A DNA stretch of 46,362 nt from JAEUNX01 sp034004685 (lineage in GTDB: Bacteria; Pseudomonadota; Gammaproteobacteria; Burkholderiales; Rhodocyclaceae), in assembly GCA_034004685.1 (NCBI GenBank), contig JAVEWG010000029.1:1-46362 (forward strand). The letters run 5' to 3'. Shown piece after piece: positions 23,953-32,893 of this stretch. How positions within the stretch are numbered: position 1 is the first letter of the stretch; each line of letters opens with the position of its first letter. The position numbers were made by a program, and so were the translations under genes. Under the pieces are notes generated by a model. It ran no database searches, was not told the DNA's origin, and was given only the letters and a program-made list of their open reading frames with translations.

Positions 23953-24408
23953 TTAAGGCTGGGTGAACTTCGAGGGCAGGGCGATGTGGCCTTCCCGCCT
24001 CAGGAACTTCCAGCCGCCCCCTTCACGAATCAGCTGATCCTTATGGTAGCCGTAGAGGGTCAGGGCCGGCTCGCCCTTGGGGCCGCGGGTGATGGCTGCC
24101 CAGGTGACGACGCTGGTGGCCCGGTCGCCCTGAAGGTCGATGATGGGATTGGCGATCAGGTGATAGGAGTTACCCTGGCTGCCCCCTAGGCGGGCGCGCA
24201 TCAGCTCGGTGATGGCGGCGGGCCCCCGGGCACGCCCCATGGGCCCCAGCAGCAACTCGCCGTCCGCGGCGAACAGGCGGCCGTAGCTGTCGAAGTCGCA
24301 ATGGTCCAGGTGATGCCCATAGTCGATGAAGAGCTGGCGGATGGCTTCGAGATCTTCGAGTCGCGCCAGGCGTTTGTTCAGGTCAGTCAATGTTTCGGTC
24401 ATGCTCAT
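23953..24408 (-). CDS. SnoaL-like (NTF2-fold) protein
   Basis: A 151-residue NTF2-fold protein of the SnoaL_4 type: DLEAIRQLFIDYGHHLDHCD, then GRLFAADGEL, and LYGYHKDQLIREGGGWKFLR. The family includes scytalone-dehydratase-like lyases and small-molecule binding proteins. The start is ATG 24408 (MSMTET); a longer upstream frame lacks family similarity. It is convergent with scoB. The substrate is unknown. Confidence 0.85.
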   Translation of the reverse strand: MSMTETLTDLNKRLARLEDLEAIRQLFIDYGHHLDHCDFDSYGRLFAADGELLLGPMGRARGPAAITELMRARLGGSQGNSYHLIANPIIDLQGDRATSVVTWAAITRGPKGEPALTLYGYHKDQLIREGGGWKFLRREGHIALPSKFTQP

Positions 24409-24589
24409 GGCCCTCGCGTCGTGGCCCCGGGATGGTTGTGGGTGGCAAGAAGCTATTCGGGCTGGGGGCCTTTTGCAACCTTTGCGCGGCGGGCCGCCCC
24501 CAACCGGCGGATCATCCGGCCCGGCACCCATCTATCAAGTGCGTGTGTTCCAGGACGTTAACCCGGTCTCCAAACACGAAATCACCGTC

Positions 24590-25108
24590 ATGAAAAGAGC
24601 CATTACGCCCACGGCGAACGAGCGGGTCATGCGCGAGAGCGACTTCATCGTTTCGAAGACCAGCCCGAAGGGGATCATCACCTACGGCAACCCGATCTTC
24701 GTCGAGTTTGCTGGTTACACGGAGGACGAGCTGATCGGCTCCCAGCACAACATCATCCGCCACCCGGATATGCCCCGATCAGCCTTCAAGCTCGTGTGGG
24801 ACACCATTCAATCGGGCAAGGAGATTTTTGCCTACGTCAAAAACATGTCCAGGGACGGCGGTTTTTACTGGGTATTCACCCACATCGCCCCCGACTTCGA
24901 TCCCGCCGGAAACATCATCGGGTATACCTCCGTGCGCCGTTGCCCCAGTCGGAGCGCGATCGCCGCCATCGAACCGGTCTATGCGCGCATGCTGGCCGCC
25001 GAAAAACAGGCCGGCGCGCGCAATGCCATTGCCGCCGGCACCCAGGTCCTCATGGACGTGCTCACCCAAACAGGAAAAAGTTATGAAGAGCTCGTCTTCT
25101 CCCTTTGA
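24590..25108 (+). CDS. PAS-domain sensor, Aer/CetB-like
   Basis: A 172-residue soluble protein with an Aer-type PAS domain: SDFIVSKTSPKGIITYGNP, AGYTEDELIG, HNIIRHPDMP and GYTSVRRCPSR. This PAS branch binds FAD or haem and senses redox or oxygen. About 55 helical residues follow (EPVYARMLAAEKQAGAR). It has no signalling domain; the next gene, overlapping by 26 nt, encodes an MCP signalling domain. The pair resembles CetB/CetA of Campylobacter, a split energy-taxis receptor. ATG 24590 is set by alignment, as no good ribosome-binding site is seen. Confidence 0.88.
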   Translation: MKRAITPTANERVMRESDFIVSKTSPKGIITYGNPIFVEFAGYTEDELIGSQHNIIRHPDMPRSAFKLVWDTIQSGKEIFAYVKNMSRDGGFYWVFTHIAPDFDPAGNIIGYTSVRRCPSRSAIAAIEPVYARMLAAEKQAGARNAIAAGTQVLMDVLTQTGKSYEELVFSL

Positions 25109-26369
25109 TCGGCGGTATCTGGCCGCCGCGCTGATCCTGGCCGCTGCCGGCGCCGCATTCTGGGCGCCGTGGGGCCCCCTGCCGCTGCTGGCGGTGGCCC
25201 TGGTGGTGATGTTTGCCCCGAAGGGGGCGGGTCAGACGCCCTTATCCCAACTGGAGCAGCTGATGCAGCAGGCCGGCCAGGGCATCCTGACGGCGCGTCT
25301 GCCTCGTGCCTTTGCCGATCCCACCCTGGATTCGATCCGCATCGAGCTCAACTCGGTGCTCGACCAGACCGAAACCGCCTTCAGGGAGATCCTCGGCGGG
25401 ATGGACGCCTGCGCAGGCGGCCGCCCCTGGCGCCGCCTGCAGACCACGGGACTCCACGGTATTTTCCGGCGGGTGCTGGAACAGATGCAGGGGATGCTGG
25501 ACCAGCTGGACGCAGCCCAGGTCTCGGTTGCCCGGGAAGCCTTGTTGTCCCGCATCTTCCAGCGTTCGGAAAAGGGGCTGGCGATGGCCATCTCGCGGAT
25601 CGGCAACAATTTGGAAAAGGTGGGACAGCAAGCGGTTAGTTCGGAGGATCTCTCTGGCAGTTTTGCCAAGGTTGCCGAGGAAATGTCAGTCGTGGCCCAG
25701 CGGGTGACGGGTGCCTTGGGTTGCGCCCATGATTCAGCCCAGGCCGGCGTGGCGGCCCTGGCCGAGCTGGCGGAAAAGGCCGGCGCCATCAGCCAGATCA
25801 CCGCCCACATCGACAATATCGCCAAGCAGACCAACCTGCTCGCCCTCAACGCCGCCATCGAAGCGGCCCGCGCCGGAGAATCCGGCCGGGGCTTTGCCGT
25901 GGTGGCTGACGAAGTGCGCAAGCTGGCCGATCAGGCCGGCAACTCGGCCAACCAGATTGCCCAGGCCATCGCCGCGATGGAGCAGGCCATGACTTCATCC
26001 ACCAGCCAGATTGGTGTGCTGTCCAACGCGGTGGACGAAGCCCGAGCCACCACCGAGGATTTTGTCAGCAAGCTGTCCGGATCCGCCGAGTCGGCGCGCC
26101 ACGTCAAGGATCTGGCCGGCTCCATCGGCACCGGGGTTGACGCCATGGAATCCTCCATGCGGCTCGTATCCCTCGCCCAAAAAGCCCGGGCAGATGCCAA
26201 TCGCATCCTCCACGGCGAGGAGGTCAGCACCAAGACCTTGTCCGAAATGGAATGCCAGGTTGTTGAAATCGCCCAGGACCGCAAATGGGTTCGGGGTGGC
26301 CACGACCGGGAAGTCATGGTGCAGATCTACGACCGTTTGTTCTCCAACATCGAAGAGCAGATGCGCTGA
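25083..26369 (+). CDS. Methyl-accepting chemotaxis protein without periplasmic sensor
   Basis: A 428-residue signal transducer. Two short hydrophobic helices (about 10-45: AAALILAAAGAAFW and LPLLAVALVVMF) form a membrane hairpin with almost no periplasmic loop. A HAMP-like linker and coiled coil lead to the MCP hairpin (IAKQTNLLALNAAIEAARAG, then GRGFAVVADEVRKLADQAG) that contacts CheA and CheW. There is no C-terminal CheR-tethering pentapeptide. It overlaps the PAS gene and probably receives its signal from that protein. The C-terminal 80 residues after the hairpin are unusual. Confidence 0.9.
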   Translation: MKSSSSPFDRRYLAAALILAAAGAAFWAPWGPLPLLAVALVVMFAPKGAGQTPLSQLEQLMQQAGQGILTARLPRAFADPTLDSIRIELNSVLDQTETAFREILGGMDACAGGRPWRRLQTTGLHGIFRRVLEQMQGMLDQLDAAQVSVAREALLSRIFQRSEKGLAMAISRIGNNLEKVGQQAVSSEDLSGSFAKVAEEMSVVAQRVTGALGCAHDSAQAGVAALAELAEKAGAISQITAHIDNIAKQTNLLALNAAIEAARAGESGRGFAVVADEVRKLADQAGNSANQIAQAIAAMEQAMTSSTSQIGVLSNAVDEARATTEDFVSKLSGSAESARHVKDLAGSIGTGVDAMESSMRLVSLAQKARADANRILHGEEVSTKTLSEMECQVVEIAQDRKWVRGGHDREVMVQIYDRLFSNIEEQMR

Positions 26370-26378
26370 GGCTGGCGA

Positions 26379-26408
26379 GGCGGCCCCCGCCTACAGGTGG
26401 GGGCCGCC
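26379..26408. terminator. Strong GC hairpin after the MCP gene
   Basis: GGCGGCCCCCGCC and its near-perfect complement surround TACAGG, 10 bp after the MCP stop. No T-run follows, so intrinsic termination is uncertain; it may protect the 3' end or aid rho-dependent termination. Confidence 0.45.
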
Positions 26409-26485
26409 CCCGTCCGTTGGCCGGTCCAGGGCAAGTCTGGCGCAGCCCGGGCCTGGCGCGCCACCCCGGCGCCGGCGGCGGTAGG

Positions 26486-26515
26486 TTGGGCGCCCCCCGG
26501 GGGCCCGTGTATAAT
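26486..26515 (+). promoter_or_regulatory. tRNA-Leu promoter
   Basis: TTGGGC (26486-26491) and a perfect TATAAT (26510-26515) are 18 bp apart. The bases after the -10 are almost all G/C (CCGCCCCGCCCG), the discriminator typical of stringently controlled stable-RNA promoters. A GCCCGC/GCGGGC hairpin lies in the leader. Confidence 0.75.
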
Positions 26516-26551
26516 CCGCCCCGCCCGCCCTTGCGGGCACCGTTGCACCCC

Positions 26552-26636
26552 GCCCGGGTGGCGGAATTGGTAGACGCACTGGATTTAGGTTCCAGCGCCG
26601 TAAGGTGTGGGGGTTCGAGTCCCTTCCCGGGCACCA
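26552..26636 (+). tRNA. tRNA-Leu (anticodon UAG)
   Basis: A class II tRNA of 85 nt including encoded CCA. The acceptor arms GCCCGGG/CCCGGGC pair fully, the D-loop has GGTAGACGCA, and the anticodon stem is CTGGA/TCCAG around TTTAGGT (anticodon TAG). A long variable arm (GCGCCGTAAGGTGT) and the T-loop GGTTCGAGTCC follow. It reads CUN leucine codons. Confidence 0.97.
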
Positions 26637-26720
26637 AATTCTTGCCGGTCAGGCTCCGCCGCCGGGTTTCCGCCGATGGGGCCGGATGGGCTTCAATCTT
26701 CGGCACAGGAGATCCACCGC

Positions 26721-29162
26721 GTGGCCGGTTCCACCCCCTTGTCCGCGCAAGCCTTGCGCACCCTCTGCGATCCCGCGACCTTCGATTTTGCCACCACCGA
26801 CGAGCTCACCGGCTTGCCGGACGCCACCGCGTCCCTGGGCCAGGGGCGGGCGGAGGAAGCCCTGGGCTTTGGCCTGGCCATGGGCCAGCCGGGCTACCAC
26901 GTGTTTGTCCTGGGAGACCACGGCACCGGCCGCCACGCCATCGTGTCCCGCCTGCTGCGGGATCTGGCGGCGGCGGGGAGCGTGCCGCCGGACCAGTGCT
27001 ATCTCCACAATTTCGACGATCCCCTACGCCCCTCCCTGCTGACCCTGCCCGCCGGGCGGGGGTGCAGCCTCAAGACGGAGATGCAGACCTTCATCCGGGA
27101 TCTGGGGCCGGCCATCGAGTCCGCCCTGGATAGCGATACCCATAGCGACCGGGTGGAAGCCCTCCAGGACAACCACAAGGCCCGGGAAGAGCGGGCCCTC
27201 AAAGAGCTGGGAGATGGCTGCGCCGCCGAGAACCTGTCCCTGCTGCGCACCCCGGAAGGCTTTGTGTTCGTGCCCACCAAGGAGGGGGAAACCCTCAGTC
27301 CGGAGGCTTTCGACGCCCTGCCGGAGGCGGTGCGCAACGTCATCGAGGAGAAAGTGGGGGTCTGGAGCGAGCGCCTGGCGGACCTGCTGGAGGAATTCCC
27401 CGGCTGGCGCAAGGAGCTGCGGGAGGCCATCGACCGGGCCGAGCGGGAGGTGCTGGCCCCCACCGTGGACCACCTGATGAAGGAGCTGCGGGCCCGCTAC
27501 GCCGACCTGCCGGCGGTGCTGAGCTTCTTCGACGCGATCCGCAACGACCTGCTGGACGCCGGCGCCGACTGGGCCAGCCCCGGGGAGGAGGAAGAAGAGG
27601 GGGGCGAGGACGAAACGGCCCGCTTCCACCGTTACCAGGTCAAGCTGCTGGTAGACCACTCCACTACCACCGGGGCCCCGGTGGTGTGGGAGACCAACCC
27701 GGGTTTCGGCAACCTGATCGGCCGGATCGAGCACATCGTCCAGATGGGCAATGTGGTGACCAACTTCACCCTGATCCGGGCCGGCGCCCTGCACCGGGCC
27801 AGCGGGGGTTATCTGGTGCTGGACGCCGAGCGCATGCTCGCCCAGCCCTACGCCTGGGAGGGCCTCAAGCGGGCCCTGCGCAGTGGCGAGATCCGCATCG
27901 AGCCGCCGGCGGAGCTGCAAGGCTGGAGCGGCACCCTGACCCTGGAACCGGAGGCGGTGCCTTGCCGCCTCAAGGTGATCCTGATCGGTGACCGGGAGAC
28001 CTACTACCTCCTGACTGAAGCGGACCCGGATTTCGCCGAACTCTTCAAGGTGGCGGCGGACTTTGACGAAGACCTGCCCCGGACCCCCGAGAACGAACGC
28101 CAGTACGCCCGGCTGCTGACCATGCTGGCCCGCAATGCCAAGCTGCTGCCCCTGGAGCGGGGCGCGGTGGCCCGCCTGGTGGAGCTGGGGTCCCGCATCG
28201 CCGAGGCCGCCGACCGCCTGACCCTGCACACCCGCAGCCAGGGGGATGTGATGCGGGAGGCGGATTTTTTCGCCCGGGGCGCCGGGGCTGCCGCCATCAG
28301 CCGGGATCACCTGGATGCCGCCCTGGCGGCCCGCCGCCGGCGCAGCGGGCGTTACCCGGAGCGGGTGCGGGAATCCATCCTGGACGGCACCACCTTGATC
28401 ACCACCAGTGGCGAGCGGGCCGGCCAGGTCAATGGCCTGGTGGTGGTGGAGCTGGCCGGCGAGCGCTTCGGCCATCCGGTGCGGATCACCGCTACCGCTC
28501 GGGTGGGTGACGGCGACGTGGTGGATATCGAGCGGGAAACCGACCTGGGGGGCGCCATCCACTCCAAGGGGGTGCTGATCCTCACCGCCTTCCTGGCCGC
28601 CCGCTACGCCCGCCACCAGCCCCTGTCCCTCACCGCCAGCCTGGTCTTCGAGCAGTCCTACGCGCCGGTGGAGGGGGATTCCGCCTCCCTGGGGGAATTG
28701 TGCGCGCTGCTATCGGCCCTGGCCGAGGTGCCCATCCGCCAGCGTTACGCGCTGACCGGCTCGGTGAACCAGTTCGGCGAGGTGCAGGCCATCGGCGGGG
28801 TCAATGAAAAGATCGAGGGCTTCTTCGACCTGTGCGCGGCCCGGGGTTTGACCGGCGAGCAAGGGGTGGTGATTCCCCATTCCAACGTGCGCCACCTCAT
28901 GTTGCGGGAAGACGTGGTGGCCGCCGCCGCCGACGGACGGTTCCACATCCACGCGGTGGAGGCGGTGGATCAGGCCCTGGAAATCCTGACGGGCATGCCC
29001 GCCGGGGACTTCAACAAGAAAGTGGCCGATGCCCTGGCGGAGATGGCCGCCTCCCAGCGCAACGCCAACGGCGAAGAGCACGAATCGGCCCGTCGCAAGA
29101 AGGCCAAGCGCGTTGGCGGGGGGGTTCCCTGGGGCATGGCCCGTCCGCGTAGAAAAGGTTGA
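26721..29162 (+). CDS. LonH-type AAA ATPase with Lon protease domain (YcbZ-like)
   Basis: An 813-residue Lon-related protein. The N-terminal ATPase region has GDHGTGRHA at 65-73, in which the usual Walker A lysine is Arg, and a second block (ETNPGFGNLIGRIEH; HRASGGYLVLDAERML). The C-terminal Lon domain has the catalytic Ser in EGDSASLGELCALL and the Lys in GGVNEKIEGFFD. I chose GTG 26721 because AGGAG lies 9 bp upstream; the in-frame ATG at 26676 has none, and the open frame even reaches into the tRNA. The C-terminus is a basic tail. Homologues are cytosolic; their substrates are poorly known. Confidence 0.9.
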   Translation: MAGSTPLSAQALRTLCDPATFDFATTDELTGLPDATASLGQGRAEEALGFGLAMGQPGYHVFVLGDHGTGRHAIVSRLLRDLAAAGSVPPDQCYLHNFDDPLRPSLLTLPAGRGCSLKTEMQTFIRDLGPAIESALDSDTHSDRVEALQDNHKAREERALKELGDGCAAENLSLLRTPEGFVFVPTKEGETLSPEAFDALPEAVRNVIEEKVGVWSERLADLLEEFPGWRKELREAIDRAEREVLAPTVDHLMKELRARYADLPAVLSFFDAIRNDLLDAGADWASPGEEEEEGGEDETARFHRYQVKLLVDHSTTTGAPVVWETNPGFGNLIGRIEHIVQMGNVVTNFTLIRAGALHRASGGYLVLDAERMLAQPYAWEGLKRALRSGEIRIEPPAELQGWSGTLTLEPEAVPCRLKVILIGDRETYYLLTEADPDFAELFKVAADFDEDLPRTPENERQYARLLTMLARNAKLLPLERGAVARLVELGSRIAEAADRLTLHTRSQGDVMREADFFARGAGAAAISRDHLDAALAARRRRSGRYPERVRESILDGTTLITTSGERAGQVNGLVVVELAGERFGHPVRITATARVGDGDVVDIERETDLGGAIHSKGVLILTAFLAARYARHQPLSLTASLVFEQSYAPVEGDSASLGELCALLSALAEVPIRQRYALTGSVNQFGEVQAIGGVNEKIEGFFDLCAARGLTGEQGVVIPHSNVRHLMLREDVVAAAADGRFHIHAVEAVDQALEILTGMPAGDFNKKVADALAEMAASQRNANGEEHESARRKKAKRVGGGVPWGMARPRRKG

Positions 29163-29201
29163 GGGCTTAGAGGCCGGAGAGTTTGGGCGCGGGGGGCGGG
29201 C

Positions 29202-29223
29202 GTAGGGCGGGCTTCAGCCCGCC
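29202..29223. repeat. REP-like palindrome with extended flank
   Basis: GTAGGGCGGGCTTCAGCCC plus arm end, followed by TGGTGCGCAAGCC. The same flank follows a decayed copy near 39756, and TTTCAGAAGCCCACCACC near 29294 recurs near 5933. So part of this 178-bp gap is a longer mobile or duplicated unit. Confidence 0.8.
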
Positions 29224-29340
29224 TGGTGCGCAAGCCTACCCGGCGGCGGCCCGGGTTTGTCGGCAGTCCGCGGCGGGCCCAAGTCCGCCCTGCATTTCAG
29301 AAGCCCACCACCCGTTTCATCGTTTCCGTGTCACGGAAGG

Positions 29341-29910
29341 TCAAGCCGCCCGGGGTCCCCAGGCCCGCACCCGGCCGGTATCCACGTGCAAGAAATTTTC
29401 CGCCGGATAGTAGCCCACGCCCCCCAGGCCGAGGGCCAGGGCCGCGTCCCGCAGGCGGGCGGTGTCCACCCCGGGCATCCGCACGTCGATGGCTCGCCCT
29501 TCCATGTGCAGGCTGTGGGTGGCCACGCCGCCACCGCCGGTCTTCTTGAGCATGCCGTTGGTGGCCGGAGAACGGTAGCCGGAGATGATCTCGAAGGTCT
29601 GGCCGCCGCAGGCGCCACCCAGGGCATGGAGGATGTCCAGCAAGGCCGGGTCGATGGGGCTCACCTGGCCGGTGCGGAAATCCCGCAGGAGATGATTCAC
29701 TTCCGCCAGGGCCGCCGGCTGGTATTGCCCGCCGCTGCGATAGACCACCTGGAGGCGCTCATCGGTATGGGTGTGCCGGAAGGAAAGCTGGCAATCTCCC
29801 ATCGTCCGGGCCCGGGCGGCGGTGTAGCCTAGGCCCAGGGGCAGGGCGCCGAGGCCCTTGAGCAGCAGGCGCCGACGTGGGCAAGGGGGAAGGGAGAAGA
29901 AATTGGGCAT
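29341..29910 (-). CDS. DUF882 (YcbK-like, M15 peptidase fold) protein with Tat signal
   Basis: A 189-residue exported protein. The N-terminus has a Tat-like signal (PRRRLLLKGLGALPLGLGY). The mature part has peptidase M15-type zinc motifs, SGYRSPATN with SLHMEGRAIDVRM, and FLHVDTG. E. coli YcbK is a Tat substrate of the same family and sits beside ycbB, as here. It probably acts on peptidoglycan stems in the periplasm. Its ATG overlaps the start of the divergent ldtD-like gene, with no Shine-Dalgarno. Confidence 0.9.
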   Translation of the reverse strand: MPNFFSLPPCPRRRLLLKGLGALPLGLGYTAARARTMGDCQLSFRHTHTDERLQVVYRSGGQYQPAALAEVNHLLRDFRTGQVSPIDPALLDILHALGGACGGQTFEIISGYRSPATNGMLKKTGGGGVATHSLHMEGRAIDVRMPGVDTARLRDAALALGLGGVGYYPAENFLHVDTGRVRAWGPRAA

Positions 29911-31534
29911 GGCGACCGGGCAGTTCGTGTGGGCAAAAAAAGCCCAGATAATACATGGAGTTGGCTTTAACGGCCGGCTGTGTCGGAGCTTGAGCCGGGC
30001 CCTGGCGGGCCCCCTTATCTGCCTGGCATGGCTGGGGGCGGCCCAGGCCGGCCCGGTCCAGGAAGCCCTGGCGGCCCAATCAGGCGGGGATGGGGAAGTG
30101 GCTGCCTTCTATGCCCGGCGGGACTTCCAGCTGGCCTGGACAGATACGGGAAAAGTGGCGGCCCTGGCGGCCCTGGTGAAGGACGCTGCCAGCCATGGCC
30201 TGGATCCGGCTGATTACGGCGGCGAAGCCCTGACGGCTCAGCCCGTCGGGGCGGACGCGGCCACCCTGGCGGCGCGGGACCGGCGCCTCACCCTGGCCCT
30301 GGCCCGGCTGGTGCGCCACCTGGCCCAGGGCAAGGTGGACCCGCGCCGGCTCTATCCCGAGTGGAACTTCCTGGCGCCTCTTGGTGGGGCGGGTAGCGCC
30401 GAGGAGCTGGAGCGCCTGCTCCAGGCTTCGGATTTGTTTGCCGCAGTGGCGGCCCGGGCCCCTGTTTCGGCGGACTACCAGGGCCTGCGCCGGGCTTTGG
30501 CCCACTACCGGGCCCTGGCCCTGGCCGGCGGTTGGACCCGTCTGGCGGAGGGGCCGAGCCTGAAGCCCGGCATGGGGGATGTCAGTCGGGTTCCGGCCCT
30601 GCGGGCCCGCCTGGCGCTGGAGGGGGATCACCCTCCGCCGGAGGGCGACCCGGCCCGCCTGGATCCGCCCCTGGCGGAGGCCGTGGGCCGCTTCCAGGTC
30701 CGCCACGGCCTGGAGCCGGACGGGGCGGTGGGCAAGCGCACCCTGGCGGCGCTCAATGTGCCGGTGGAGGCCCGCATCGACCAGATCCGGGTCAATCTGG
30801 AGCGCTTGCGCTGGCTGGACGAGGAGCGGGCAGGGGATCGCCTGGAGGTGGATATCGCCGGCTTCGCCGCCCGGCTTTATCTGGATGGCCAGCTGGCCTG
30901 GGATTCCCGGGTGGTGGTGGGCCGTCCTTACCGCAAGACACCCGCTTTCCGGGCGGATATGCGTTACCTGGTGCTCAACCCGCCCTGGGTGGTGCCCCCC
31001 ACCATCCTGCGGGAGGACGTGCTGCCCAAGCTGGCCAAGGATACGGCCTATCTGGCGGCCCATGAAATGCGGGTGGTGGATGGGGCGGGAAAGACCGTGG
31101 CGGCGGAGGGCATCGACTGGAACCGCTACCGCCACGGGGGCTTCCCCCATCAGATCGTCCAGGTGCCGGGGCCGGACAATCCCCTGGGGCGGATCAAGTT
31201 CATGCTGCCCAACCCCCATGCCATCTACCTTCACGACACCCCCTCCCGGCGCCTCTTCCAGCGGACCGAGCGGGCCCATAGTTCTGGCTGTGTGCGCCTG
31301 GAAAAGCCCCTGGAACTGGCGGTGTTGATGCTCAACGATCCTCAGCGCTGGAGCCGGGAGGCCCTGGAGGCGGAACTGGCCACCGGGCGGACCCGCCATG
31401 TGGCGGTGGGGCGGGATGTGCCGGTGCTGGTGCTGTATTTCACCGCCCAGGCGGACGAGACGGCGGGGGTGAGCTTCCGCCCGGATCTCTATGGGCGGGA
31501 CCCGGTCGTCCTGGAGGCCTTGTCGCGGCCGTAG
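29909..31534 (+). CDS. L,D-transpeptidase, YcbB/LdtD-like
   Basis: A 541-residue periplasmic enzyme that forms 3-3 cross-links between meso-DAP residues in peptidoglycan. A signal or anchor helix lies near residues 30-50 (AGPLICLAWLGAAQA). A helical scaffold domain, a peptidoglycan-binding repeat (AVGRFQVRHGLEPDGAVGKR) and the YkuD catalytic domain follow. The catalytic Cys is in HSSGCVRLEKPLEL, downstream of IYLHDTPSRRLF. ATG 29909 has GGGAG upstream. The divergent DUF882 gene starts at 29910. Confidence 0.93.
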   Translation: MATGQFVWAKKAQIIHGVGFNGRLCRSLSRALAGPLICLAWLGAAQAGPVQEALAAQSGGDGEVAAFYARRDFQLAWTDTGKVAALAALVKDAASHGLDPADYGGEALTAQPVGADAATLAARDRRLTLALARLVRHLAQGKVDPRRLYPEWNFLAPLGGAGSAEELERLLQASDLFAAVAARAPVSADYQGLRRALAHYRALALAGGWTRLAEGPSLKPGMGDVSRVPALRARLALEGDHPPPEGDPARLDPPLAEAVGRFQVRHGLEPDGAVGKRTLAALNVPVEARIDQIRVNLERLRWLDEERAGDRLEVDIAGFAARLYLDGQLAWDSRVVVGRPYRKTPAFRADMRYLVLNPPWVVPPTILREDVLPKLAKDTAYLAAHEMRVVDGAGKTVAAEGIDWNRYRHGGFPHQIVQVPGPDNPLGRIKFMLPNPHAIYLHDTPSRRLFQRTERAHSSGCVRLEKPLELAVLMLNDPQRWSREALEAELATGRTRHVAVGRDVPVLVLYFTAQADETAGVSFRPDLYGRDPVVLEALSRP

Positions 31535-31775
31535 GGGGACGGACCGGCGCTTGATGCAGCCGGAGGCGGGCTGCAAGACCCGATCCGGCCCGGTGCCGGT
31601 CGCGTCGCGCCGCACCGCCAGTCCGGGAGATTGTTCAGTATTCTATTCCCGGTAATTCGGGCTGCTTCCGGCGGCCTGCAAGCGGCCATCAAGCGGTTCC
31701 CTCCTCATGTCCTGGGGCACGCCATGCCTGGTTGTGGGCGCCGGAATCAACATCAATAAATCTTGGGAGATGTGC

Positions 31776-32846
31776 ATGGAGGAACGGGAAGTCATCGTGG
31801 TGGGCTCGGGGCCGGCAGGGGCGGCCTGCGCCAGAGCCTTGCGGGACGAGGGCGTCGACGTCTTGGTTCTGGAAAAGGAGGCTCTGCCCCGCTACAAATG
31901 CTGCTCAGGCATCTTGTTCGGCCAGACCCAGGAACTCCTGACCCGCTATTTCGGCGCCGGGGCGCCTGATTCGGTGCGCTGCCATCCCGAAATCATCCAG
32001 GCTTCGGAGATTCGCCAATGGAAGCCCGATGGCAGCCGGGGCGATCTTTACTGCTACGAGATCGACAAGGACGGACAGGCCTTCACCCCCGATTTCATCA
32101 ATATCTGGCGCAATTCCTTCGACAAATGGCTGCTGGACATGTCCGGCGCCCCATGCCGCGATCAGTCCAAGGTGCAGGGTTTCGAAATGGAAACGGATGG
32201 CGTGCGGATTGCGGTGGCCCAGCCCGGCCCGGAGGGTGGATCCGAGCTTCGCACCTATCGCTGCCAGTACCTGATCGGTGCCGATGGGGGCAACTCCATG
32301 GTGCGGCGCCTTCTCCAGCCGGGTTCCTTCCAGACCGCCAAGGCGGCGGGAAACCTGCAGAGTTACTACAGGCTGGAATCTCTGGGCAAGCTGACCCAGG
32401 GTTTCTCGGTGTTCTTCCTGCCCCAGGCCAGCGATGCATTTTGCTGCGCCCATCCCAAGGATGGCTACCTGCTCCTTTCGGTGGGGGGCTTCCGAGGCAT
32501 CAAACTGCGGGAAGCCATGGAGACCTTCCGGCGCTTTCTGGTGGAGGAATATGGGGTGGGCCTGGGGGAAAAGTGGCGGGACGAAGGCTGCCAGATGATG
32601 TTCGCCCGCCCCGTGCTCGGCGAGGGCCGGGTGATCCTCACCGGGGAGGCCGCCAACTTCATGTACCTCAACGGCGAGGGGATTGCCGTGGCGATCGACA
32701 GCGGCTATCGGTGTGGCCAGGAAGTGGCGCGGGCCTTGCGGGAGGGGGGCTCTCCCTTGCCCGGCTATGCCGAAAACACCCGGGACATCGTGGCCCACAT
32801 GAAGAAATGCATGGCCCAGGCGAACTTCGTTTCTCCCAAGGCCTGA
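31776..32846 (+). CDS. Geranylgeranyl-reductase-like FAD oxidoreductase
   Basis: A 356-residue flavoprotein. The FAD Rossmann motif is VVGSGPAGAACARALRDEG at the N-terminus. LPRYKCCSGIL matches the P-x-K-x-C-G site of geranylgeranyl reductases, and LIGADGGNSMVRR and LTGEAANFMYLNGEGI bind FAD. Family members reduce isoprenoid chains or epoxidise/hydroxylate lipids. ATG 31776 has GGGAGA 5 nt upstream. It is a single gene; an isoprenoid substrate is possible given the squalene cluster, but that is not shown. Confidence 0.85.
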   Translation: MEEREVIVVGSGPAGAACARALRDEGVDVLVLEKEALPRYKCCSGILFGQTQELLTRYFGAGAPDSVRCHPEIIQASEIRQWKPDGSRGDLYCYEIDKDGQAFTPDFINIWRNSFDKWLLDMSGAPCRDQSKVQGFEMETDGVRIAVAQPGPEGGSELRTYRCQYLIGADGGNSMVRRLLQPGSFQTAKAAGNLQSYYRLESLGKLTQGFSVFFLPQASDAFCCAHPKDGYLLLSVGGFRGIKLREAMETFRRFLVEEYGVGLGEKWRDEGCQMMFARPVLGEGRVILTGEAANFMYLNGEGIAVAIDSGYRCGQEVARALREGGSPLPGYAENTRDIVAHMKKCMAQANFVSPKA

Positions 32847-32893
32847 TGCCGTGAGGTGAAAGTCCCGGCCCGGGTGGGCCGGGGTGGTGTGGA

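Noticed and set aside
26607..26720. Upstream start of the LonH gene inside the tRNA
   Set aside because: It would translate tRNA sequence; GTG 26721 has AGGAG at the right distance.
30080..31615. 511-codon minus-strand frame
   Set aside because: Antisense shadow of the L,D-transpeptidase gene, whose motifs are unambiguous.
31535..31775. Possible small RNA or leader before the flavoprotein gene
   Set aside because: Some AT-rich stretches and short dyads, but no convincing promoter plus terminator.
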